This document shows positions 31,509-38,134 of a stretch of 38,134 nucleotides of DNA, piece by piece. The translations under genes and the position numbers were made by a program. The first letter of the stretch is position 1, and each line of letters starts with the position of its first letter. The stretch covers positions 1 through 38,134 of the forward strand of contig CASEYY010000027.1 in the NCBI GenBank assembly GCA_949292335.1, in the 5' to 3' direction. Under the pieces are notes generated by a model. The model was not told where the DNA came from. It worked only from the letters and a program-made list of their open reading frames with translations, and ran no database searches. The stretch is from an uncultured Pseudomonadota bacterium. Its GTDB lineage: Bacteria > Pseudomonadota > Alphaproteobacteria > RF32 > CAG-239.

Positions 31509-34310
31509 CTTATCTCGCAAAAATTTGGCGGTATAGCTGATGGGCGATTTGGCAACTTCTTCGGGTGTGCCTTGGGCGATGATTTGTCCGCCGCCGTCTC
31601 CGCCTTCGGGCCCGATATCAATAATATAATCTGCCGTCTTTATAACATCGAGATTGTGTTCAATGACAATCAGCGAGTTACCTTGTTCGACCAAAGACTG
31701 CAATATCGACAGCAACTTATTAATGTCTTCAAAGTGTAATCCGGTTGTTGGTTCATCCAAAATATACAAGGTTTTGCCGGTAGCTCGTTTGGATAGTTCT
31801 TTAGATAACTTTATGCGTTGAGCTTCACCGCCGGAAAGTGTGGTTGCCGGTTGTCCGAGCTTGATATAACCAAGTCCTACTTTTCTTAATAAATCGAGTT
31901 TGTTTTTGATTGAGGGTATATTTTCAAAAAATATATAAGCCTCATCAACCGTCATATCCAAAACATCGGCAATCGATTTATCTTTGTATTTGACTTCCAA
32001 AGTTTCGCGGTTGAATCTCTTGCCCTTACAAACATCACATTCAACATAAACATCGGGTAAAAAGTGCATTTCGATTTTGGTGACGCCATCACCCTTACAA
32101 GCTTCGCAACGGCCGCCGGCGACATTGAAAGAAAAACGGCCGGCGTTGTAGCCTCGGGCCTTGGCTTCCGGCAGAGCGGCATACCAATCGCGAATGTTGC
32201 CGAATACTCCGGTATAGGTAGCCGGATTGGAACGCGGGGTGCGGCCGATCGGAGATTGGTCGATATTAATTATCTTATCAATATTTTCGGCTCCGATGAG
32301 TTTATCGTATATTCCGGCCGGCTCACGAGAGCCGTTGATTTCTTTTTCCAGAGCTTTACATAGGGTTTCCAATATCAAAGACGATTTGCCGCCGCCGGAT
32401 ACTCCGGTTACGCAGGTAAAGGTGCCGAGCGGAATTTTGACATCGACATTCTTTAGATTATTGGTACGAGCACCTTTAAGTCCTACGAATTTGCCGTTGC
32501 CTTTGCGTCTTTTTTCCGGCACGGCAATCTTTTTGATTCCATTCAGATACTGAGCCGTAAGACTATCGGTTTTTAGGACATCTTTTACCGTACCGGAGGC
32601 CATTATCTTGCCGCCTTGCGAACCGGCAAAGGGGCCGATATCAATCAAGAAATCTGCGGCACGAATCGCATCTTCATCATGCTCAACCACAATTACGCTG
32701 TTGCCGATATCGCGTAAACGGGTCAGGGTTTCGATTAAGCGGTTGTTATCGCGTTGGTGCAGGCCGATGGAGGGTTCGTCCAATACATACAAAACTCCGG
32801 TGAGTCCGGTACCGATTTGGCTGGCCAGCCGGATGCGTTGGGATTCGCCACCGGAAAGACTGCCGGACTGACGGGATAAAGTGAGGTATTCCAAGCCGAC
32901 ATTATTTAAAAAGCTCAATCTTTCGCAAATCTCTTTTAATATTTTGGCGGCTATCTCTTGTTTTTTGGGAGTTAGGTTGGGTTTGACCCCGTTAAACCAT
33001 ACAAGAGCATCTTTAATCGACATATCGGAAGCTTCCATGATGTCAAGACCGCAGATTTTTACGGCCAAGGCCTCGGGCTTTAGTCTTTTGCCGCCGCAGA
33101 CTTCGCATGGGGCTGCCGATTGATAACGCGAAAGTTCTTCTCTTGAAGCGGCAGAATCGGTTTCCAAAAACCGTCTTTCCATGTTGGGAATAACTCCTTC
33201 AAAAGGTTTGTTGGTAGCAAAACGGCTGTAATACATCGGAATTACTTCATCACCGGAACCATACAAAATTATGTCTTTTACTCTTTGCGGCAAGTCTTTC
33301 CACGGTGTTTTAAGCGATATCTTTAAGTATTCGGCCAAAGAATAGAGTGTCTGTTCGTAAAAGGCAGAGCGGAAACCGTGCCACGGAGCAATGGCACCTT
33401 GGCTCAAAGACAAATTGGGATTGGGGACAATCAATAAAGGATCCATATACAGTTTGGCTCCGATGCCGTCGCAATGCGGGCAGGCTCCGTATGGGTTATT
33501 AAATGAGAACAGTCTCGGCTCGATTTCCTCAATGGTAAAACCGGATACCGGACAAGCAAATTTGGAAGAAAAAGTAAGCTGTTCTTTGGTTGATAAATTT
33601 TCTACAAAAACCAAACCGTCGCTTAACTTCAATGCCGTCTCAAAAGACTGACTCAGTCTTTCGGCGATACTCTCTTTTACTATTACGCGGTCAACCACCA
33701 CGGAAATATCATGTTTTTGATTTTTGTTTAGTTCGGGAGTGGAATCCAAATCATAGATTTCACCATCAATCTTTACGCGTTGAAAACCTTGTTTTTGCAA
33801 ACTTTCGAGTTCTTTTTTGTATTCGCCTTTTTTGCCGCGGGCAATGGGTGCTAAAATCAATAATTTACTACCCTCGGGGAGTGACAAGACTTTATCGGTC
33901 ATCTGTGATACAGTTTGGCTTTCTATCGGTAAACCTGTGGCCGGAGAATAGGGCGTGCCGACACGAGCCCACAAAAGACGCATATAATCGTAGATTTCCG
34001 TAATGGTACCGACGGTAGAACGCGGATTGTGCGAAGTGGTTTTTTGTTCAATCGAAATAGCAGGTGACAGTCCTTCAATCGAATCTACATCGGGCTTTTT
34101 CATCAAGTCCAAAAATTGACGGGCGTAAGATGATAAGCTTTCGACATAGCGGCGCTGGCCTTCGGCATAAATCGTGTCAAAGGCTAAAGATGATTTGCCG
34201 GAACCTGACAAACCGGTGATTACGGTTAGCTTATTCTTTGGAATACTGATGTTGATATTCTTAAGGTTGTGCTCTCTGGCACCTTTTATTTCTATAAAGT
34301 CGCTACTCAT
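31503..34310 (-). CDS. uvrA: Excinuclease ABC subunit A
   Basis: UvrA is the damage-recognition ATPase of nucleotide-excision repair. The 935-residue protein has two ABC modules. The first Walker [10 protein letters not shown] lies at 33-41, and the second, GVSGGGKSS, in the C-terminal half. Both signature motifs are present ([12 protein letters not shown] and [12 protein letters not shown]). Zinc-finger cysteines are visible as ACPHCDGIG and CEACKGDG...CDVCKGKR. Length and order match the family. GGGAGA lies before the ATG. The last 6 bp overlap the convergent unknown gene. Confidence 0.97.
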   Translation of the reverse strand: MSSDFIEIKGAREHNLKNINISIPKNKLTVITGLSGSGKSSLAFDTIYAEGQRRYVESLSSYARQFLDLMKKPDVDSIEGLSPAISIEQKTTSHNPRSTVGTITEIYDYMRLLWARVGTPYSPATGLPIESQTVSQMTDKVLSLPEGSKLLILAPIARGKKGEYKKELESLQKQGFQRVKIDGEIYDLDSTPELNKNQKHDISVVVDRVIVKESIAERLSQSFETALKLSDGLVFVENLSTKEQLTFSSKFACPVSGFTIEEIEPRLFSFNNPYGACPHCDGIGAKLYMDPLLIVPNPNLSLSQGAIAPWHGFRSAFYEQTLYSLAEYLKISLKTPWKDLPQRVKDIILYGSGDEVIPMYYSRFATNKPFEGVIPNMERRFLETDSAASREELSRYQSAAPCEVCGGKRLKPEALAVKICGLDIMEASDMSIKDALVWFNGVKPNLTPKKQEIAAKILKEICERLSFLNNVGLEYLTLSRQSGSLSGGESQRIRLASQIGTGLTGVLYVLDEPSIGLHQRDNNRLIETLTRLRDIGNSVIVVEHDEDAIRAADFLIDIGPFAGSQGGKIMASGTVKDVLKTDSLTAQYLNGIKKIAVPEKRRKGNGKFVGLKGARTNNLKNVDVKIPLGTFTCVTGVSGGGKSSLILETLCKALEKEINGSREPAGIYDKLIGAENIDKIINIDQSPIGRTPRSNPATYTGVFGNIRDWYAALPEAKARGYNAGRFSFNVAGGRCEACKGDGVTKIEMHFLPDVYVECDVCKGKRFNRETLEVKYKDKSIADVLDMTVDEAYIFFENIPSIKNKLDLLRKVGLGYIKLGQPATTLSGGEAQRIKLSKELSKRATGKTLYILDEPTTGLHFEDINKLLSILQSLVEQGNSLIVIEHNLDVIKTADYIIDIGPEGGDGGGQIIAQGTPEEVAKSPISYTAKFLRDKL

Positions 34311-34371
34311 CTTATTTCTCCCAATCGGAGCACCAATATAAGCTTATTATTATTTCTTGGCAATAAAATTG

Positions 34372-34400
34372 TTGACAAGATATTGTGGATATGGCATCCT
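34372..34400 (+). promoter_or_regulatory. Promoter candidate for the small arginine-rich ORF
   Basis: A perfect TTGACA (34372-34377), the only one of this strength noted here, is followed after 17 bp by CATCCT (34395-34400), a poor -10. The -35 is convincing and the -10 is uncertain. Confidence 0.4.
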
Positions 34401-34427
34401 CTGGCCTGTTTTGTGGAGTTTTTATTT

Positions 34428-34496
34428 ATGATGCTTGTAAATGTAATGTTTAATATTGTTTCTGTTCGCCGCCGCCGTATGTTCTTGCGACGATGA
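34428..34496 (+). CDS. Small ORF, 22 residues, arginine-rich
   Basis: A short frame from ATG to TGA encodes 22 residues, hydrophobic at first (MMLVNVMFNIVSV) and then arginine-rich (RRRRMFLRR). GTGGAG stands about 9 bp upstream. The ORF lies between a strong -35 element and a clear terminator (34529-34562), so it sits on its own short transcript. It may be a leader peptide whose six Arg codons sense arginine supply, a small membrane-active peptide, or chance. The gene after the terminator encodes a GNAT protein. Confidence 0.4.
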   Translation: MMLVNVMFNIVSVRRRRMFLRR

Positions 34497-34528
34497 TTGC
34501 TGTTGTAAAAATTAAAATTGTCGTTGCA

Positions 34529-34562
34529 GGGTTTGAGGTGAAAATTTCAAATCCTTTTTTTT
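34529..34562 (+). terminator. Rho-independent terminator or attenuator
   Basis: GGGTTTGA (34529-34536) pairs with TCAAATCC (34547-34554, one G-U pair) and is followed by eight Ts. It ends 32 bp before the GNAT start codon. Confidence 0.8.
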
Positions 34563-34594
34563 GCGTTAATCATTGAAGATACAGGAACATTAAA

Positions 34595-35365
34595 ATGGTG
34601 AAAAAATTAGAAGTTAAAGAATTAAATATTGAGAATTTGCCCGCCGTTATGGCTTTGCAGGATAAAATATTTGCTAATTTGCAACAAGATGAAAAACATT
34701 TTGTTTTGAAAAGAAGCGTTGAAGATTTTATGAAAGCATTGAGCAGTGAAAATACTCATATGCTCGGGGTTTTTGACGGTGATAAATTAATTGCCCAAAA
34801 TATTTTTGCTTTTCCTGAGAATAACCAAAAAAGAGATATGGAAGAATTTGCCGCAGAAATTCCTAATAATGAGATGGTTATATACAAGGCCGTATTGGTA
34901 GATATGGATTATCGGGGACATGGCCTGATGAAAACCATGCTCGATTATGTTGAAAATAAAGCCAAAAAAATGGGAAAAAAATATTCTATTATTCAAATTG
35001 CGGTTGACAATCCGGCCAGTTGGATAAGTGCTATGAATAACGGTATGTCCGTACATAAAGTTGATTATGATCCGGAGGATAAGGCAAAAGTTCTGTACCT
35101 GCAAAAGAAATTCGGGGAAAATAAACCTCAACTTAAGTACGGGGAAAATGCTTTTACCATGTATTTGGGAAAAAATATTCATAAAGAAATTCCGGCTTTG
35201 TTTAATAAAATGCAATACAGAATTGCTCAGGGATATCACGCCGTTGGGATTGATAAAAATTCACACTGCATGATTTGGGCAAAACCGGAGGATTATAAAA
35301 AGCAGGAATTGTCTCAAATGCTTACTACAGCATATGTCCAAGGTAAAACCACTCGGAGCCTATAG
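34595..35365 (+). CDS. GNAT-family N-acetyltransferase-like protein
   Basis: The protein has 256 residues. The GNAT acetyl-CoA motif A is visible as YKAVLVDMDYRGHGLMKTML (97-116, with the R-G-H-G turn at 107-110), followed by IQIAVDNPASW (133-143). The acceptor substrate is unknown. The C-terminal 80 residues have no clear family match. It lies after an attenuator-like hairpin. Its last 41 bp overlap the convergent hydrolase gene, so one of the two C-termini is coded on both strands. Confidence 0.75.
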   Translation: MVKKLEVKELNIENLPAVMALQDKIFANLQQDEKHFVLKRSVEDFMKALSSENTHMLGVFDGDKLIAQNIFAFPENNQKRDMEEFAAEIPNNEMVIYKAVLVDMDYRGHGLMKTMLDYVENKAKKMGKKYSIIQIAVDNPASWISAMNNGMSVHKVDYDPEDKAKVLYLQKKFGENKPQLKYGENAFTMYLGKNIHKEIPALFNKMQYRIAQGYHAVGIDKNSHCMIWAKPEDYKKQELSQMLTTAYVQGKTTRSL

Positions 35366-36176
35366 TCGCGTTGTGGTTGGGCAGTAGTATAAAGCCGTCT
35401 TGCGGAGATATAATATTGCGTCCGTCATCTAAAACAGCCAATATTTCGCCCTTTTTTATGGCGTCAAGGTGTTGATATTCTTTGCTTAGATGACCGGAAT
35501 GCGTTTTTATTATCATATCGTCCATCATTATCTGTTTTTGGCTTATGGGCTGAGACGGATATCCTTCTATCATATCAAAAAACAGCAGGGTGTTCATGAT
35601 TACATAATAGGCGGTTTTAATACTGTCTTGCGAATGATGATAGCCACACTCAACCGTTATACAGGTTTTACCTTGCTTGTGGGCGTAATCTCCGGTTGAT
35701 AAATCCTTGATGTCGGAGCTTTTAGCATAAATTTCGGGCCAGCCGCGAAGTATAAACTCTATATTTTGGACTTGGCATATCTTGTCGGCCAACTCATCGG
35801 GGTAGTCACTGAATATGAAGGGTTTATCATTGGGGCAGTGACTTGAGTGTAAATCAATTATAATATCGGCATCATCTATGGCAGCGGCTATTTCGCAGGC
35901 AAGTTCTTGTTCATAGGTCTTAGGAGAATCCCATTTTTGAATTACTCGATTTAGGTTCTCATCAATCTGACGCACCTCTTTTTCGTAAGCTTTCGGATTG
36001 CACACCGGAATAAAAGTTACTTTCCCGCTACGCAAGTTTATGGCATGAGCGGCAAATTTTTGAATAACTTTGAACATGGCCTGAGTTCCGGCCGGTTCGT
36101 TGCCGTGAACCGCTCCTAAAAACAATATATGCTTGCCTTTTATTTCCGATTTTATCTTATAGTTTTTTAACATCAT
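35325..36176 (-). CDS. Succinylglutamate desuccinylase/aspartoacylase-family hydrolase
   Basis: The protein has 283 residues and is a zinc carboxypeptidase-like amidohydrolase. FLGAVHGNEPAGT (19-31) supplies zinc ligands His24 and Glu27. LNRVIQ and DLHSSHCPNDKPF follow, with the third zinc histidine, and VECGYH holds the catalytic glutamate region. Relatives remove succinyl or acetyl groups from amino acids. The start has two ATGs in a row with AGGAGA upstream. It overlaps the convergent GNAT gene by 41 bp. The pairing of a putative acetyltransferase with a deacylase is suggestive only. Confidence 0.8.
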   Translation of the reverse strand: MMLKNYKIKSEIKGKHILFLGAVHGNEPAGTQAMFKVIQKFAAHAINLRSGKVTFIPVCNPKAYEKEVRQIDENLNRVIQKWDSPKTYEQELACEIAAAIDDADIIIDLHSSHCPNDKPFIFSDYPDELADKICQVQNIEFILRGWPEIYAKSSDIKDLSTGDYAHKQGKTCITVECGYHHSQDSIKTAYYVIMNTLLFFDMIEGYPSQPISQKQIMMDDMIIKTHSGHLSKEYQHLDAIKKGEILAVLDDGRNIISPQDGFILLPNHNATIGSEWFYLGHML

Positions 36177-36252
36177 TATCCGGTTTCTCCTTTACTTAAA
36201 TTTTATGATTTTGCCGATATAAGTCAATTATTTTCTCCTCAGGATAAAAAAG

Positions 36253-36280
36253 TTGCAAAAAATTAAGAAAGTGATAATAT
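36253..36280 (+). promoter_or_regulatory. Promoter candidate for the binding-protein gene
   Basis: TTGCAA (36253-36258) and TAATAT (36275-36280) are 16 bp apart. This supports the ATG at 36313 as start, since upstream in-frame codons lie in the promoter. Confidence 0.5.
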
Positions 36281-36312
36281 GCCGAAAGTTTGTAACTAAA
36301 TACGGATTTTTA

Positions 36313-37419
36313 ATGAAAAAATTTTATATGGCTCTCTGTTGCCTGTTGTTATATGCATTTAATGCGGCGGCGGTTAATATTGCGGTGGTGGCTCCCAAAA
36401 TGGGACATGATGCTTTGTTTGGGAACCAGATTATTGACGGTGCTCAGATTGCGGTGGACGCAATTAACCAAGACGGCGGCGTGTTGGGCGAAAAAATCAA
36501 TCTGATTGTGGTTGATGATCGTTGTGATGATAATTTTGCCGTGTCTTCGGCTCAGATGATGTCGCTTAATTCTTCCGAAAACGAAAAAATCACCATGCTT
36601 ATTGGGCCGTATTGCAATAATGCTTTTGCTCAAATATCCGATATATACAGCAAGGCAAAAATATCAAGAATTATTACGACACCGCTTGCTGCCGGAGAAT
36701 ATTATTCTACCGCCGACGGAATGTTTAAAATAGGCGGTTTGGCTTCGGACGAGGCTGATACCGTTTTTGAATTGTACGGGAAATATTTTGCCGGTAAGAA
36801 TTTGGCGGTGGTCTATGACAAGTTTATTCCTCAAACCACCGAAACCGCAAATAAATTGCAAAATTTGTTTACGGAAAACAATTTGCAAAATCGTATTGTG
36901 ATTTATGAAAGTACCGCTTTTGACGGGGATTACGAAAAATTAGCCAAAGAAGTATTGCTCAACAGTGATACCGTGTTTGTTTCCGGGACACCGGAAAATA
37001 TTGCCAAAATAGCCCAGAATCTGCAACAACAAAAGGCTGATGTAAACATAATCGTTAATGAAAATACCGCAACCCCTTTCTTTTTCAGAGAAATGGGAAA
37101 TTTTGCCGAGGGCATTTACTTCTTAAGAGCAGAAGATTTTAAGGATAGTCCCTATTTTACCGAAGATTTGGTCAAATTAAGATTGATGGGAAAAGAACCA
37201 CGCGGTCTCGGCGTTTATGGCTATGCCGCGGTCAAATTATGGAAACAGCTCGCGGAAAAAGCCGGTAGTTTTGATTTTAACAAAATAAATGCTCTAAAAG
37301 ATGCAAACGGTTTTGATTTGCCTTGGGGAAGTGTAGATTTTGTCAAAGGAAATGCTTCAAAAAATCCGGGGTATGAAGCCTATCGCTTTGTTAACGGTGA
37401 ATATACACAACTTAATTGA
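36313..37419 (+). CDS. LivJ-type periplasmic substrate-binding protein
   Basis: The protein has 368 residues. The signal peptide (MKKFYMALCCLLLYAFNAAA) is followed by a type I periplasmic-binding fold: VNIAVVAPKMGHDALFGNQ, DGAQIAVDAINQDGGVLGEKI, then VVDDRCDD. Such proteins deliver branched-chain amino acids, amides or urea to an ABC importer. No permease or ATPase gene is adjacent, so it is an orphan here and its substrate is unknown. It is followed by ssb with a separate promoter. Confidence 0.85.
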   Translation: MKKFYMALCCLLLYAFNAAAVNIAVVAPKMGHDALFGNQIIDGAQIAVDAINQDGGVLGEKINLIVVDDRCDDNFAVSSAQMMSLNSSENEKITMLIGPYCNNAFAQISDIYSKAKISRIITTPLAAGEYYSTADGMFKIGGLASDEADTVFELYGKYFAGKNLAVVYDKFIPQTTETANKLQNLFTENNLQNRIVIYESTAFDGDYEKLAKEVLLNSDTVFVSGTPENIAKIAQNLQQQKADVNIIVNENTATPFFFREMGNFAEGIYFLRAEDFKDSPYFTEDLVKLRLMGKEPRGLGVYGYAAVKLWKQLAEKAGSFDFNKINALKDANGFDLPWGSVDFVKGNASKNPGYEAYRFVNGEYTQLN

Positions 37420-37422
37420 TTT

Positions 37423-37451
37423 TTGTTGGATTTGCCGAAATATATTATTAT
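37423..37451 (+). promoter_or_regulatory. Promoter candidate for ssb
   Basis: TTGTTG (37423-37428) and TATTAT (37446-37451) are separated by 17 bp, 41 bp before the ssb start. Confidence 0.45.
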
Positions 37452-37492
37452 AATCAACGCAGTTTTTAATTTTTTAAGTAAGGTATGAAATA

Positions 37493-37954
37493 ATGGTTGG
37501 AAGTATAAATAAAGTTATCTTGGTCGGTAATTTGGGAGCAGATCCCAAAGTGAGCAATACCGCTAGCGGTACCAAAATCGTTAATTTGAATGTGGCAACT
37601 TCTGATTCCTGGAAAGATAAGGCCAGCGGTGAACGCAAAGAAAAAACCGAGTGGCACAGAGTAGTTATCTTTAATCCGGCTTTGGCCGATGTCGCCGAGA
37701 AATATTTGCGTAAAGGTTCTAAAGTCTATTTGGAAGGTCAACTGCAAACTCGTCGGTGGGAAGACAACAACGGTCAGGAAAGATATACTACCGAGGTCGT
37801 ATTGCAAAACTTTAACGGCAATATGGTGCTCTTGGATGCCAAAGGTGATGGAGTGCAGGCCGGAGGTAATGATGTATTCTCTGCTTCCGACAGCGGCTGG
37901 GATATGTCTTCGAGTCAGGCCAACACAGCTTTGGATGATGATATTCCGTTCTAG
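37493..37954 (+). CDS. ssb: Single-stranded DNA-binding protein
   Basis: SSB coats single-stranded DNA in replication, repair and recombination. The 153-residue protein starts with the OB fold ([17 protein letters not shown], then [10 protein letters not shown] and [14 protein letters not shown]) and has a short, flexible Gly/Ser-rich tail ending in the acidic tip DDDIPF that binds partner proteins. RecJ, encoded in the same window, is a known SSB partner in E. coli. Confidence 0.95.
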   Translation: MVGSINKVILVGNLGADPKVSNTASGTKIVNLNVATSDSWKDKASGERKEKTEWHRVVIFNPALADVAEKYLRKGSKVYLEGQLQTRRWEDNNGQERYTTEVVLQNFNGNMVLLDAKGDGVQAGGNDVFSASDSGWDMSSSQANTALDDDIPF

Positions 37955-37975
37955 TTTGACTAATTTATTTCTTAG

Positions 37976-37995
37976 GCTCCTCTTTTTTGAGGAGC
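37976..37995. terminator. Hairpin after ssb (weak terminator)
   Basis: GCTCCTC and GAGGAGC form a 7-bp stem around six Ts, 22 bp after the ssb stop. No T run follows, so termination is not certain. Confidence 0.4.
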
Positions 37996-38006
37996 TTATA
38001 CATTAA

Positions 38007-38049
38007 AGGGACAATAAACGAAGTATGCTATACAATGTTTATTGTCCCT
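38007..38049. repeat. Inverted repeat with 13-bp arms
   Basis: AGGGACAATAAAC (38007-38019) and GTTTATTGTCCCT (38037-38049) form perfect arms around a 17-base loop. No T run follows. Confidence 0.8.
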
Positions 38050-38055
38050 AATTGT

Positions 38056-38083
38056 TTGTGAGGATGTTGCAACATCCTCACAA
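38056..38083. repeat. Perfect 28-bp palindrome
   Basis: The half site TTGTGAGGATGTTG is followed at once by its exact reverse complement, with no loop. A third inverted pair, ACAAGTG/CACTTGT, starts at its right edge and closes near 38130. The stretch after it to the window end has no gene that I can see. Confidence 0.85.
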
Positions 38084-38134
38084 GTGCCGGCAGCGGCTGA
38101 GGCCCATGGGGCTTAAGTTTATACACTTGTAAAA

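Noticed and set aside
33590-34003. 137-residue frame opposite uvrA
   Set aside because: It is a shadow of the uvrA coding sequence with no ribosome site and no recognisable features.
38056-38083. CRISPR repeat
   Set aside because: There is one copy only, with no spacer-repeat pattern and no cas genes.

Overview
The window reads as chromosomal DNA of an AT-rich alphaproteobacterium that probably lives anaerobically or ferments. The alphaproteobacterial signs are the ftsE-ftsX-YdcF-plsC cluster beside an MJ0042-type zinc-ribbon membrane protein, a DUF2125-like protein, and housekeeping genes of that style. The anaerobic sign is a clear HydE, a maturase of [FeFe]-hydrogenase, which is uncommon in cultured alphaproteobacteria. 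Taxonomy and lifestyle are inferences from gene content. No rRNA, tRNA, CRISPR array, prophage or insertion sequence is visible.

Layout. 1-870: a short XRE-type regulator followed by a duplicated block of hairpin repeats. 869-2833: three leftward genes of surface-glycan type (phosphoribosyltransferase-HAD fusion, methyltransferase, and a short, probably truncated gene). 2859-3053: a gene-free stretch that looks like a terminated, rod-shaped, 6S-like RNA on the minus strand. 3177-8192: housekeeping and RNA-modification genes (MazG-like, cca, gph-like, PHP phosphoesterase, tadA, rluB-like, rsmD). 8182-12239: a leftward cell-envelope cluster (DUF2125-like, plsC, YdcF-like, ftsX, ftsE) with the divergent zinc-ribbon protein. 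13220-15588: rnd, xseB, ispA. 15751-23446: an unknown protein, aspS, DUF192 lipoprotein, a Panacea-like protein, an OmpA-like lipoprotein, recJ, a DUF502 membrane protein and another unknown. 23490-27578: hydE with a TetR regulator, divergent from an Aas-type acyltransferase/acyl-ACP synthetase. 27675-28418: a second copy of the XRE regulator, a second candidate structured RNA, and rpsU. 28678-37954: a FadL-type porin, a 496-residue unknown, uvrA, an arginine-rich small ORF with its own promoter and terminator, a GNAT protein, an aspartoacylase-type hydrolase, a periplasmic binding protein and ssb. The right edge carries two long inverted repeats.

The genes are packed tightly. Six tail-to-tail pairs abut or overlap by up to 41 bp, while other convergent pairs are separated by hairpin terminators. 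Likely promoters repeatedly use TTGATT as the -35 element with a 16-17 bp spacer. The items most likely to be new are the two structured RNAs (2859-3053 and 27927-28084), the small arginine-rich transcript (34372-34562), the unknown proteins, and the 28-bp palindrome at the right end.
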